From positions 186,001 to 250,000 of the forward strand of contig NZ_JAJOMB010000006.1 of assembly GCF_021129305.1 (NCBI RefSeq): a stretch of 64,000 bases of DNA, in the 5' to 3' direction. Every line of letters starts with the position of its first letter. Position 1 is the stretch's first letter. Source of the DNA: Kineosporia babensis. Lineage in GTDB: Bacteria; Actinomycetota; Actinomycetes; Actinomycetales; Kineosporiaceae. Below are positions 1 through 9,026 of the stretch, piece after piece. A program made the position numbers and the translations under genes. The notes under the pieces are model-generated. The model searched no databases. It was not told the origin of the DNA and saw only the letters and a program-made list of their open reading frames with translations.

Positions 1-519
1 GCACTGCATCATCATCCGGGCCAGTTCCCAGTCCTGCTCTCCGGACCGGGACACGAAACCCACCAGCCGCACCGTGCGGCCCTCCAGGGACTTCGACTCG
101 TCCCAGTAGGCCCGTTCGTTGAATTCGGCCAGGGTGAGTTCCAGGACATCGTCCTGGGCCAGTGCCTCGAACCCGGCCTCGATCTCTTCGTCGCTGCGGT
201 TGTCCACCGCCGACACGTCGACCGCCCGCTGAGCCGAGTACGAGCCCAGCGCTGGTGGGGTGAGCGCCCCGATGCACAGCACGGGCAACAGCAGCAGCCA
301 CGTCGTCCGGGGCGCCGCCCCGTGCCCCTGCTCGTGGTGACCGCGGCGCAGGGCCATCAGCAGATCGGCCAGCCCGAGCAGCACGAGAACTGCTCCAGTG
401 ACGATCAGGGCCGGGCGCATGAACGGCTGCACGTAGCGTAGGTGCAGATCGGTCAGGCCCACGTGCGCAACCACGCACCCGAGCGTGACCAGGACCAGCC
501 ACTGCAGTTGCCGCCTCAC
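1..519 (-). CDS. TIGR03943-family membrane protein, partial at window start
   Basis: The gene reads leftward and runs off the window, leaving 173 codons. Two hydrophobic segments lie near the N-terminus (about residues 7-20 and 28-45) and another at about 65-85, followed by a soluble part containing SAQRAVDV and LEGRTVRLVGFV. This is the layout of the TIGR03943 putative permease-subunit family, which usually sits beside a YraQ/ArsP-type permease, as here. The GTG start overlaps the permease stop by GTGA, so the two are translationally coupled. The family role is unproven; metal or anion export is usually inferred. The C-terminal part is not visible. Confidence 0.8.
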   Translation of the reverse strand, partial: MRRQLQWLVLVTLGCVVAHVGLTDLHLRYVQPFMRPALIVTGAVLVLLGLADLLMALRRGHHEQGHGAAPRTTWLLLLPVLCIGALTPPALGSYSAQRAVDVSAVDNRSDEEIEAGFEALAQDDVLELTLAEFNERAYWDESKSLEGRTVRLVGFVSRSGEQDWELARMMMQC

Positions 520-1526
520 AGCAGCACCGTACCGATGGCGACGGCGCAGGCCACGGCGACCACGAAGGTGGCCGGCGCGAACCGGGCCGCGAAAGCCCGT
601 CCGAACGTCCCGGCCTGCATCGAGGCGAGTTTCACGTCGACCATCGGGCCGACCACCATGAAGGCCAGCATGGCGGTGGGCGAGAACTGGGTGAACGAGG
701 CGGCCACGAAGGCATCGGCCTCGGAGCAGATGGCGACCGCCACGGCCAGCAGCGACAGCACGATCACCGACACCACCACCTGCCCGCCCAGGGTGGCCAG
801 CCAGTCGGTCGGCACCAGCACGTTCACGGTGGCGGCGAGCATCGCGCCGAGCACCAGGAACCCACCGGCGTGGAGCAGATCGTGCTGCATCGCCTGCGCG
901 AACGCCGAGGCCCGACCGTGCTGGTGGGCATCCTGGTTCAGCGAGGGCAGCCGTAACCATTCCGGGCGCCCGAACCGCAGCCACAGCCAGCCCATCGCGG
1001 TGGCGGCCAGCAGTGAGGCCACCAGTCGGGCCACCATCATCTCCGGTCGCCCGGGAAAGGCCACTGCCGTCGCCACCAGCACGATCGGGTTCACGGCGGG
1101 AGCCGCCAGCAGGAAGGCCAGGGCCGGGGCGGCCGGCAGGCCCTGGCGCATCAGAGCACCGGCCACCGGCACAGAGGCACATTCGCAGCCGGGCAGGACC
1201 ACCCCGGCGGCGCCGGCGACCGGTACAGCCAGAGCCTGACGGCGGGGCAGGGCCGCCTGCAGCCATCGGGCCGGGACCAGCACGCTGATCACCGCGCCGA
1301 GCGTGACGCCCAGCAGCAGGAACGGCAGCGACTGCAGGGTGATCGAGACGAACACGGTGACCCAGGCCTGCGCGGCCGGGTGGTGCTGCCCCCAGTCCGC
1401 CAGCCAGAAGCGCCCCAGGGCGAGGGCGGCGAAACCGGCCACGACCAGGAGAGCGAGTAGGCCGGCCGGCTCACGGTACGGGGGCGCCGGAGCGGGACGG
1501 ACCTGGGCCGGGTGCTGCTGGGGCAT
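516..1526 (-). CDS. Permease of the UPF0718/ArsP_1 family
   Basis: A 336-residue polytopic membrane protein with about eight hydrophobic segments. The conserved core LPGCECASVPVAGALMRQG (about residues 112-130) and the later GPMVDVKL match the YraQ/ArsP_1 permease family (PF03773), which includes proposed metal or metalloid exporters. It lies 36 bp downstream of the ArsR-type gene and overlaps the TIGR03943 gene by 4 nt, so the three probably form one leftward operon. The ArsR protein carries a zinc-type sensing motif, so the substrate may be zinc or a related divalent metal. That is inference; arsenic is less likely because the repressor lacks the ArsR CVC site. Confidence 0.85.
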   Translation of the reverse strand: MPQQHPAQVRPAPAPPYREPAGLLALLVVAGFAALALGRFWLADWGQHHPAAQAWVTVFVSITLQSLPFLLLGVTLGAVISVLVPARWLQAALPRRQALAVPVAGAAGVVLPGCECASVPVAGALMRQGLPAAPALAFLLAAPAVNPIVLVATAVAFPGRPEMMVARLVASLLAATAMGWLWLRFGRPEWLRLPSLNQDAHQHGRASAFAQAMQHDLLHAGGFLVLGAMLAATVNVLVPTDWLATLGGQVVVSVIVLSLLAVAVAICSEADAFVAASFTQFSPTAMLAFMVVGPMVDVKLASMQAGTFGRAFAARFAPATFVVAVACAVAIGTVLL

Positions 1527-1562
1527 GAAGAATCCTGACGGGCGGTTCGACGGTCAAAGGGC

Positions 1563-1868
1563 CTACGGTTTGCTGCCTTCCAGGACGTGGGCGACGGCAT
1601 CGGCGACCACATGGGTGACGTGGGTGTCGGCGATCTCGTAGGTGACCTCCTTGCCGCTGCGCACGGCGGTGACCAGGCCGCCCTGGCGCAGGGTGCGCAG
1701 GTGCTGCGAGACCAGCGGCTGGGACATGGCGGTCCGCTCGGCCAGTTCGCCCACGGTGCTTGGTTGCGCGCTGATCAGCCGCAGCAGCCACAGCCGGGAC
1801 TCGTGGCCGAGGATCTTGAACAGCTGGGCGGCCTCCGCCAGTCCGGGTTCCGCCTGCACCGCAGTCAC
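1563..1868 (-). CDS. ArsR/SmtB-family metal-responsive repressor with alpha5 zinc-site motif
   Basis: A 101-residue winged-helix regulator. The HTH region reads LFKILGHESRLWLLRLI ... VGELAERTAMSQPLVSQHLRTL. The C-terminal helix ends in DTHVTHVVADAVAHVLE, which has exactly the D-x-H-x10-H-x2-E spacing of the SmtB/CzrA alpha5 zinc site. The N-terminal CVC arsenic site is absent. I chose the GTG start at 1868 because upstream codons look non-coding; an in-frame extension to 2042 is possible but unlikely. It leads the permease/TIGR03943 operon and should repress it until metal binds. The upstream AT-rich patch near 1930-1950 may hold the promoter; its GTTATCATT on the minus strand also recalls half of a Zur box, but I cannot prove that. 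Confidence 0.85.
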   Translation of the reverse strand: MTAVQAEPGLAEAAQLFKILGHESRLWLLRLISAQPSTVGELAERTAMSQPLVSQHLRTLRQGGLVTAVRSGKEVTYEIADTHVTHVVADAVAHVLEGSKP

Positions 1869-2066
1869 TCCATCGCATAAGCAGTTTGCAATGTGTCGCA
1901 CTCTACCGGCCCGGCGACGCCGTGGGGAGAATGATAACGGTTCCCGATGGGATGCTGTGGAGAAGACGGGAAGTCCGCCGTGGTCGCTCGTCTGCTGGTG
2001 CGGCGTGGCACCCATGCCGAGTTGGCCACCGCACGGGCACACCGTTGCGATGGCGCAGGACAGTCC

Positions 2067-3083
2067 CTAAGGGCGGTCGTGGAGGAACCAGGCGTTGGTG
2101 TGGGCCAGATCCCAGGCCAGGTGGATCTGGGGCATGTCGAGGTTTCCGGCCAAAGAGAGCTGCTGCCGGGCGAGTTCCAGAGCTTCGGGCCCGAAGTCCG
2201 GGCGGCGTGTGGTGGTGAACTGGAGCATGGTGTCCCAGGACGCGACGAGTTCGGCGCCCCACCTCTCGTGCCAGTGCCGCAGGCAGGCGACCAGGGTGGC
2301 GGTGTCGTCCTCACCGAAGTAATACAGCCAGGCCATCGCGAGCCAGGGGCTGGTGGTGGGTAGCAGCGCCAACTGCACCCGACCGGGAACGTACCAATCG
2401 AGCGCGCCGGACGTCTTGAGCACCTGATCGCTGTGCAGTGGTGTGCTCAGGGCAGGGTCGCTGGTGATCTTCTCCAGCAGGTGGCGCTGAATGACGTCCA
2501 GCGTGGCCGAGGGCGTGATACCGGGGAGCAGGTCCCGGGCCACAGTTCGGGCGTCCCAGTCCGGTCCGGCCTGGTAGAAGTCCAGGAGGTGTTCAACGGT
2601 CTCCAGGTCGAGAGGTTCCTCGGGCTCGTCGGTGTCCCAACGGTTCAGCGGCGGCCACGGGTCCGGGTTGAGCGACGCTGCCTCAAGTTCGGGCAGTTCG
2701 TCCGGCCCGGGGCCGAAGAACTCAAGGTTGCAGTCATGGAGAACGTCGTCACTGACATCAGAGCCGTCGGCATGGATGCCGTAGTCGTCTCCGCTGACCG
2801 CGACCGGCCGCCGCCCCGTCACGGCCATGACGTCCCGGGCCGCCCGCCAGCCGGTGAGCAGGTCTTCCGGCTCGGGCCATTCGATCACCAGCACGTCGTC
2901 GCAGTCCGGCACCCGCTTGACCGGCAGTCCGTCCAGCGCCGTCCCGCGGAAGGCGGCCATGAGTTCGGCAGGGCTGTTCAGCACAGGCGGCACGGTACCT
3001 ACTGGTCCAGGAAAACGTCCGTTCGCAACACGCAGATCAGCCTCGTGCAGCGTCCCGTCCTCGGCCGCGAGAATCAGCGTCAA
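2067..3083 (-). CDS. DUF4253-like hypothetical protein
   Basis: A 338-residue soluble, acidic protein without signal peptide or membrane segments. The C-terminal third contains ATLVACLRHWHERWGAELVASWDTMLQF followed by an alanine/leucine-rich helix. This resembles the DUF4253 pattern (LRxWxxRxGAxxV). The middle has an acidic linker with PEEPLDLETVEHLLDFY. No catalytic motif is recognisable and the function is unknown. It stands alone between the ArsR operon and a divergent degraded hydrolase gene. Family assignment is by motif memory and is moderate; existence of the gene is well supported by length and codon pattern. Confidence 0.65.
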   Translation of the reverse strand: MTLILAAEDGTLHEADLRVANGRFPGPVGTVPPVLNSPAELMAAFRGTALDGLPVKRVPDCDDVLVIEWPEPEDLLTGWRAARDVMAVTGRRPVAVSGDDYGIHADGSDVSDDVLHDCNLEFFGPGPDELPELEAASLNPDPWPPLNRWDTDEPEEPLDLETVEHLLDFYQAGPDWDARTVARDLLPGITPSATLDVIQRHLLEKITSDPALSTPLHSDQVLKTSGALDWYVPGRVQLALLPTTSPWLAMAWLYYFGEDDTATLVACLRHWHERWGAELVASWDTMLQFTTTRRPDFGPEALELARQQLSLAGNLDMPQIHLAWDLAHTNAWFLHDRP

Positions 3084-3206
3084 GCGCTGGCATGGCGCGT
3101 ATCACAGGCCCTTGTCCGAGGTGCGGACAGGAAGCGAGTAGTGGCGCAGCAGAACGCTTCCGTGAGGCTCGGTCTTCTCCAGGCGTCCGCCCCAGTGCTC
3201 GCGAGC

Positions 3207-4271
3207 AGTCCGGTGCGCTGCTCCAGCGACCTGCTGAAGCAACAGCCCTCGCCGCTGATCCGCAGCCAGGCCGAGTTCAAGGCCACCAAAGTCTTCAACC
3301 AGAAGCTGGCCGCGAACTGCCGTCGCCACACCGGGCCGGTGTACGACCACCTGGACACCCTGAGCACAGTCCGGGACCTGGACGCGCTCCGGCAGGCCCT
3401 CGGCGAGCAGAAGCTGACCTTTCACGGCAGCTCGTACGGCACCCTGCTGGGTCAGCAGTACGCGCAGCAGTTCCCCCGGCGAGTGCGGGCCCTGGTGCTG
3501 GAAAGCGTGGTCGATCACAGCCTCGGCACCCGGGCGTTCATGGACACCCAGGCCGGCACCGAGCAGGAAGCGTTCGAGCAGTTCGTGGCCTGGTGCGGGC
3601 GTACCGAGTCGTGTGCCCTGCACGGGCAGGACGTGAACGCCGTGTGGGACCGGCTGCTGGCCAGGGCTGAGGCCGGTGAGCTGGCGGGCCTGAGCGCTTT
3701 TGCCCTGACCGTGCAGGCCCAGAAGGCGTTCTACGAACCGGACTGGGCCGAGTTCGCCCAGCAGCTCGCCGATCTGAATCAGCCGGCCGTCACCAAGGCC
3801 CAAGCCGACGCCGAACCCGGGCCAGAACTCCAGACGTACCCGATGGCGGTGTTCTGCGAGGACTGGTCCCTGCCGGTGCGCGACCACGCCCAGTACGCCC
3901 AGCTGATGGAACGTATTGCCGAGCGGGCCCCGCAAATGCGTTACCCACGTTCGTTGCTGGCGCTCTCGACCTGCCTGGGCTCACCCCAGCCGGTCCGTAA
4001 CCCGCAGCGGGACCTGCGGGTGAACGGTGCTCCGACGATCTTGCTGACCAACGCCCGCTACGACCCGGCCAGCGGCTACAACTGGGCCACCCACGTCGCC
4101 GAACAGCTCGGCGACCAGGCTGTGCTGCTGACCTACGACGGCTGGGGGCACGGCACCTACAACAGCAGCCCGTGCGCCCAGCAGGCGATCGACGACTACC
4201 TGATCAGGCTCCGGGTACCGGCGCCGGGCACGCACTGCCCGGCGATCGAACCCGCTGTGCCGCAGCGGTAA
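3207..4271 (+). pseudogene. 5'-truncated secreted alpha/beta hydrolase (TAP-like tripeptidyl aminopeptidase)
   Basis: Protein similarity begins abruptly at SPVRCSSDLL and continues through the nucleophile elbow GSSYGTLLGQQYAQ to the TAP-like C-terminal domain with DGWGHG (catalytic His). Family members normally have about 120-150 more N-terminal residues: a signal peptide, the HGGPG oxyanion motif and the strand leading to PRGVGxS. None of these is present, and the sequence upstream (3084-3206) is unlike a coding region of this family. Without a secretion signal and oxyanion loop the product is probably inactive. The reading frame is open further upstream (from 2433), but that part is antisense to the neighbouring gene. 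A GTG at 3213 could still start a short protein. Confidence 0.7.
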
Positions 4272-4296
4272 CGGCCAGGAACCAGGGCCGGGGGGA

Positions 4297-4593
4297 TCAG
4301 GAGGCCGGGACGAAGTCGGTGGCGTTGCAGCTGAGCTGCTGCGTCGCCAGCTTCGCGCGGCGGCGCTCGAGCAGTTCAACGACCACGGCGTGCAGGCCGA
4401 TCGCCGCCCAGACCAGGTTCGAGGCGACGCTGGGCCAGGCCCCGTACATCGCGCTGCCGAGCGCACCCACGGTGCCGCCGATGCCGTTCAGAAGGGAGTA
4501 GCGCAGGGAGGTGGCGCTCCAGCGCCCCCGGCAGAGGAGGACGTAGGCCCCGAGGGTGCCCACCGTGCCCAGCCAGCCGAGCAATGCCGCCAT
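4297..4593 (-). CDS. CBU_0592-like small membrane protein
   Basis: A 98-residue protein with three hydrophobic segments (about residues 3-20, 35-50 and 52-72). The pattern GRWSATSLRYSLLNGIGG ... MYGAWPSVASNLVWAAIGL matches the small integral membrane family named after CBU_0592, whose function is unknown. The C-terminus is basic and cytoplasmic-looking. It is divergent from the LysR gene at 4717, with about 120 bp between the starts, so the LysR protein might control it. That is inference only. Confidence 0.75.
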   Translation of the reverse strand: MAALLGWLGTVGTLGAYVLLCRGRWSATSLRYSLLNGIGGTVGALGSAMYGAWPSVASNLVWAAIGLHAVVVELLERRRAKLATQQLSCNATDFVPAS

Positions 4594-4716
4594 TTCAGCA
4601 GCCCTTTCAAGCGTGAGGGAGGAGACCGGACCGCCGATCCCCGCCGATGACTATGAGGCTTCGCGGACTTCAGCACAATTGCAAATCACTGCACCGGACG
4701 TTTAGCGTTTCTGAAC

Positions 4717-5637
4717 ATGCGGATCGACCCCCGGCGGCTGAGGTTCCTCCTGGCCATCTCGCGTGAGGGCGGCGTGCTCGCGGCCGCCGACGAGTTGGGC
4801 CTGACGCCCTCTGCCGTTAGCCAGCAGTTGGCCAGACTTGAGTCCGAGACCGGGTTCGCCTTGGTGACGCGCACCACGCACGGGGTGCTGCTGACCGAGG
4901 CCGGGCATGCCCTGGTGGAGGCGGCCGAGGAGATCGAGCGGGCGCTGAACCTGGTGCGGGCCAAGCTGTTGGAGGACGAGATCGATCCGGTCGGAACGGT
5001 GCGGATCGGCATCTTCCAGACCTTCCTGCGGGTGGCGCTGGCCCCGAACCTGCCGGAGTGGAAGCGCCGGCATCCCCGGCTGCGCTTCGAGGTCTACGAG
5101 GAGGACCAGGAAGAGCTGCTGCGGATGCTCCGTTCAGGTGACCTGGACATGGTGACCCTGGAATTCGACGCCCAGCAGGCCTCGCCGCGCCTGCCCAAGA
5201 ACATGACCGAGACCCCGCTGCTGGACGAGCCCTGGCGGCTGGTCGTGCCCTCCAACGTGGCGCTGCTGGACACGGTGGACATCGGCCGGCTCTCGCTGCC
5301 CTGGCTGGGGCTGGTCTCGGGTGCGGCCGGCGCGGAGGCCACGCACCGGGTGCGGCGGGCCCTGAACATCTCCACCCCGATGGTGCACACCTACCAGGAC
5401 ATCCAGACCGCGCTGGCGTTGGTCGGTGCGGGTGAGGGCATGGCGCTGGTGCCTTCACTGGCGCTGCTGGACGTCTCGCACCCGAACATCAGCCCGCTGG
5501 AGGTGCCCGGCCTGGGTACACGCCGGATCGTCCTGCGCCGCTTCGAGGGCCGCGGCGTCCCCGAGGCCGTGGATGTGGCGGCCTCCCTGATCCGGGAAGC
5601 TGCAGCGGCGGTCAGCCTGGACCACGCCGTGGTGTGA
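4717..5637 (+). CDS. LysR-family transcriptional regulator
   Basis: A 306-residue protein with an N-terminal winged HTH (RRLRFLLAISREGGVLAAADELGLTPSAVSQQLARLE, residues 5-41) and a type-2 periplasmic-binding-like effector domain (from about residue 90). This is the standard LysR length and order. It is divergent from the CBU_0592-like gene; LysR regulators often control the divergent neighbour and themselves from the shared region (here 4594-4716). A small-molecule ligand cannot be predicted. The ATG start follows a lower-GC patch containing TTGCAAATCACTGCA, a plausible promoter or operator area. Confidence 0.9.
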   Translation: MRIDPRRLRFLLAISREGGVLAAADELGLTPSAVSQQLARLESETGFALVTRTTHGVLLTEAGHALVEAAEEIERALNLVRAKLLEDEIDPVGTVRIGIFQTFLRVALAPNLPEWKRRHPRLRFEVYEEDQEELLRMLRSGDLDMVTLEFDAQQASPRLPKNMTETPLLDEPWRLVVPSNVALLDTVDIGRLSLPWLGLVSGAAGAEATHRVRRALNISTPMVHTYQDIQTALALVGAGEGMALVPSLALLDVSHPNISPLEVPGLGTRRIVLRRFEGRGVPEAVDVAASLIREAAAAVSLDHAVV

Positions 5638-5661
5638 CAAATGGTGCAATAGGCTCCAGAA

Positions 5662-6597
5662 GTGGCTTACTCTCAGCGGTTCCATTCAGCGATCGTCGAC
5701 GGCCGACTATGCGCCTACCGCCTGACCGACGGCGTCGAAGGTGTCCTTGAGCCGGTACGGAGTTGGCTCCTGCCCGAGGCCGATACTGCGCTGGGACATG
5801 CCGTCACCGTCGATCTGCAGCGCGCCTACTACGTCACGCTCGATGAGATCGTCGCCCTGTCGGCGGACGGTGGGCAGGTGTGGCGTTCGAGCTTCGAGCC
5901 GAAGGCGACCAGCAAGTTCGGGCACTGGCCGGGCTGCTTGCTCTCACTGGGCGAGAGCGCGATCTGGGTCTACCGGCCTGACGCCATGGCGGGTCGCGAC
6001 CGTTCCGACCAGTGGGTCGTCCTGGACAGCAGGACCGGTGCCGTCATCGCCCAGGCCGACCTGGAAACGGCCGGCCATGGGGGTGGGCAATTCCTGCATC
6101 GGGGTGATGGCAGCGTTCTGCTTGATGTCGGTGAGGGGCAGGACGGTTCGGCGCTGTACCGGGGATCGCTGACCGAGACGGGGATGGACCTTTTCGTCTA
6201 CCCCTGGCGCGACCGCGTCCTGGTGGGCTTTTCGCCCGACGGTCAACGGTTCCTGACGGTCGAACATGGACAGGTCGACCTGAAGGTCCATGCCTACCCC
6301 CAGGGCGAAGTTCTGCTGTCCCTGTCGCTGGAGGATTTCGGGCACGGCGACGAGGAGGAGGTGTACGTGGACTGGAACGGCGGCTATCTCGACTCCGAGA
6401 CGGTGATCCTGACGGTCACCGGGGAGGACGAGGAGAAGGAGTGGTTCCAGAGCTACCGGGTGGATACCCGCACCGGTGAGGTGAGGGGGGCGTTCGACAC
6501 TCGCACCGACAATGCCGACGGCATCAAGTTTCTCGGCGACGGTACCTGGCTCACCGTGGGCCCGTCCGGTCACCCGGTCCGCCATTCGGATCGGTGA
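5662..6597 (+). CDS. Hypothetical protein, beta-propeller-like
   Basis: A 311-residue soluble protein with recurring beta-rich segments such as VTLDEIVALSADGGQVWRSS, QWVVLDSRTGAVIAQADLE and SYRVDTRTGEVRGAFDT. The repeated D-x-R/T-G-x-V pattern suggests WD40- or PQQ-type propeller blades. I recognise no signal peptide, catalytic residues or family name. The GTG start lies 24 bp after the LysR stop, so it could be transcribed with that gene, but the ribosome-binding site is weak. The function is unknown. A more internal start would lose the first blade and is less likely. Confidence 0.6.
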   Translation: MAYSQRFHSAIVDGRLCAYRLTDGVEGVLEPVRSWLLPEADTALGHAVTVDLQRAYYVTLDEIVALSADGGQVWRSSFEPKATSKFGHWPGCLLSLGESAIWVYRPDAMAGRDRSDQWVVLDSRTGAVIAQADLETAGHGGGQFLHRGDGSVLLDVGEGQDGSALYRGSLTETGMDLFVYPWRDRVLVGFSPDGQRFLTVEHGQVDLKVHAYPQGEVLLSLSLEDFGHGDEEEVYVDWNGGYLDSETVILTVTGEDEEKEWFQSYRVDTRTGEVRGAFDTRTDNADGIKFLGDGTWLTVGPSGHPVRHSDR

Positions 6598-6684
6598 GCA
6601 AAGCACGCAAGCCGGGGCAGCGTCCCCCATTTTGCTCTGACCGTATGGCCGGGAATCTCAGCTGACGTGTGATACCTCAAGGGG

Positions 6685-8751
6685 ATGCAGCCCACCGCCG
6701 TCACCGAAGAACAGCGCTTCCTCGACGCTGCCCTTGCCCGTCAGGCCCAGATCCTCCGGCAGATCGAGCAGGAGATCGGGGACGCGGCGCAGGAGCGCAC
6801 GGAAGCTGTTCGGGTGCGGGGGCTTCAGCAACGTCACAAGGAGATTCTCCGGGCTCAGGACGGGTTGATTTTCGGACGTCTGGACGCTCTGGACGGCGTG
6901 GTCCGGCACATCGGCCGCCTGGGGGTGCGCGAAGGCGACGAGGATGCTGAGCCCCTGGTGCTGGACTGGCGGGCGCCGGCAGCGCGAGCGTTCTACACCG
7001 CCACTCCGGTCGACCCCCAGGGGCAGGCCCGCCGTCGGCATGTTCGCACCAGTGGGGCAACGGTTCTCGACGTCAATGACGAGCCTTTGGACGGCGGCGC
7101 GCAGACGGATCTGGTGGGGGAGGGCGCTCTGCTGGCGGCGCTGGGTCAGCGTCGTACCGGGCAGATGAGCACAGCCATTGCCACGCTGCAGCGTGAGCAG
7201 GACGACATCATCCGGGCCGACGCCAGTGGTCCGCTGATCGTTCAGGGCGGTCCGGGTACCGGCAAGACGGTCGTCGCACTGCACCGGGTTGCCTACCTGC
7301 TGTTCACCTACAGCCAGATCAGTGAGCAGGCCGTGCTGGTGCTGGGCCCCTCCGCGCGGTTCCTCGACTACATCGCGCAGGTGCTGCCCGCGCTGGGCGA
7401 GACCGCCGTGGTCTCGGCGACCTGCGACACCTTGCTTCCGGGGGTGGTGGTCGGGCGCGAGGAGTCACGGCGGGTCTCGGAAATCAAAGGACGGGGTTTG
7501 TGGCAGTCGGCGCTGCAGGCTCACGTTGCGTCGCTGCAGCCGGTGGAGCGGGACCTGACGGTGCGCTGGGAGGGCGAGGAGTACACCCTGGGCACCGCCC
7601 AGGCACTGCGCGCTTCGTTGCCGGGGCGCTCGTATCACGCGGCGCGGGCGGTCTTCACCGAGCACGTGCACCGGCTGCTGACCGACGCGGTGGTGCACCG
7701 GCGGGAGGCGATCATGGCCTCGATGGAGGACGGCTTCGAGGACATCCTGAGCGGTCTGGACCGGAAGAAGGGGGCCGAGCAGGACGTCGGCCCGGCTACC
7801 CGCGCCTCCAGCCAGGACGTGGACGGAACGCTCTCCGAGGACGAGGTCGAGGAACTGCGCGACCGGATCAGTGCCAGCCCCCAGGTGACGGACGCGGTGG
7901 TCCAGTGGTGGCCGTCGCTGGATGCGGGGGAGGTGTTGCGGGAACTGCTTGAGGACGCTTCCCGCCTCACCTTCTTGCCCGCGGGGGAGGCCGCGCTGGT
8001 CGCCGCGGAGCCCTCCGGCTGGGCCTCCAGCGACATTCCCCTCCTGGATGCTGTGGCCGACCTGCTGGGTGACGTGGCCGTGGAAAGGCTGCAGGGGGAG
8101 TTCGTGGCGGACCGGGCGCGGCGGCAGCGGGGGTGGATCTACGGTCACGTGGTGGTGGACGAGGCCCAGGAACTGTCAGAGATGCAGTGGCAGATGGTGG
8201 TCCGACGCTGCCCTGCCCGTTCGATCACCGCGGTCGGCGACATCGACCAGGCCGAGGCCTCGCACCAGCACACCAGCTGGGCTCAGGCGGTCGAGAGTTC
8301 GTTCGGTGAGCGCTGGAGCGCAGCCGAGCTGACCATCTGCTACCGCACCCCCAGCGAGGTCATGGACCTCACGGCGCCGGTTCTGCAGAAGGCCGGCAGC
8401 CACAACACCCCACCCCGCGCCGTCCGTTCCTCCGGCGTTGCTCCCTGGCAGAAAACAGTGGACGCGCAAGACCTGCCCACCGCCGTCAAGAACGCCGTCC
8501 AGGAACTGCAGCACCGTTGGGCCGGCGGCACGGTCGGCGTCGTAGCCCCGGCCGCCCGCCTGGCCGAGCTCACCGCGGCCGCCCCCACCGACGTCCCCTG
8601 TTTGAGCGCGCCGCAGGCCAAAGGTCTGGAGTGGGACGCCGCGCTGGTGGTCGACCCGGACGGCATCGCCGCCGAGCCGCGCGGCTGGAACGGGCTGTAC
8701 GTGGCGCTGACCCGGTGCACCCAGGAACTCGGCCAGATCGTGCTCGGCTAG
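6685..8751 (+). CDS. helD: HelD-like UvrD/Rep-family ATPase, RNA polymerase recycling factor
   Basis: A 688-residue superfamily-1 helicase-like protein. The N-terminal coiled-coil (residues 1-60, rich in Q/E/R) can reach into RNA polymerase. Walker A is GGPGTGKT (residues 188-195), Walker B with motif II is VVDEAQE (about 492-498), and YRTPSEV is motif IV-like; LYVALTR near the C-terminus is motif VI. HelD proteins use ATP to release stalled RNA polymerase from DNA, and some actinobacterial homologues (HelR) give rifamycin tolerance. I do not see the palindromic rifamycin-associated promoter element upstream. The stop codon TAG lies at the outer edge of the palindromic repeat that follows. 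Confidence 0.85.
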   Translation: MQPTAVTEEQRFLDAALARQAQILRQIEQEIGDAAQERTEAVRVRGLQQRHKEILRAQDGLIFGRLDALDGVVRHIGRLGVREGDEDAEPLVLDWRAPAARAFYTATPVDPQGQARRRHVRTSGATVLDVNDEPLDGGAQTDLVGEGALLAALGQRRTGQMSTAIATLQREQDDIIRADASGPLIVQGGPGTGKTVVALHRVAYLLFTYSQISEQAVLVLGPSARFLDYIAQVLPALGETAVVSATCDTLLPGVVVGREESRRVSEIKGRGLWQSALQAHVASLQPVERDLTVRWEGEEYTLGTAQALRASLPGRSYHAARAVFTEHVHRLLTDAVVHRREAIMASMEDGFEDILSGLDRKKGAEQDVGPATRASSQDVDGTLSEDEVEELRDRISASPQVTDAVVQWWPSLDAGEVLRELLEDASRLTFLPAGEAALVAAEPSGWASSDIPLLDAVADLLGDVAVERLQGEFVADRARRQRGWIYGHVVVDEAQELSEMQWQMVVRRCPARSITAVGDIDQAEASHQHTSWAQAVESSFGERWSAAELTICYRTPSEVMDLTAPVLQKAGSHNTPPRAVRSSGVAPWQKTVDAQDLPTAVKNAVQELQHRWAGGTVGVVAPAARLAELTAAAPTDVPCLSAPQAKGLEWDAALVVDPDGIAAEPRGWNGLYVALTRCTQELGQIVLG

Positions 8752-8913
8752 GGCCTGTCCTGTGGATCTTTGCCTACTGCGGGGCACCCGGGACGCCGTC
8801 TGGACGCGTCCGGCGTGGCCCCACGCAAAACCATTGCGAGGGGCCCCACCGGCCACGCCCAGCCGACGCCCCGGGCACCTCCTCGCTACGGCCATGATCC
8901 ACAGGACAGGCCC
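8751..8913. repeat. 163-bp palindromic MITE-like element (copy A)
   Basis: Perfect 18-bp terminal inverted repeats, GGGCCTGTCCTGTGGATC at 8751-8768 and its complement at 8896-8913, enclose an imperfectly palindromic interior. The right part holds GGGCACCTCCTCGCTACGG (within 8871-8892), identical to a stretch in the element at 52815-52889. The left part holds CCTACTGCGGGGCACC, a diverged counterpart. The left edge is CTAG and the right edge CGAG, possibly a decayed CTAG target duplication. There is no coding capacity. The left edge contributes the last base of the helD stop codon. The element may also act as a terminator. Confidence 0.8.
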
Positions 8914-9026
8914 GAGAAAAATCCGGCTCGGGCCGTAACACCGGGGCCGGTGCCGGACCTTGACCGGTGACAAGGGACGCACCGATGGCCAGGAAAGGCA
9001 GTTGTCTACCGTGAGCAAGACTCGTC

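Noticed and set aside
2433-3206. Long plus-strand open frame running into the hydrolase remnant
   Set aside because: It is antisense to the DUF4253-like gene and has no protein-family pattern; the similarity to hydrolases starts only at about 3207.
6600-6684. Rifamycin-associated promoter element expected for HelR-type helD genes
   Set aside because: I searched the helD upstream region by eye and found no long palindrome of that kind.
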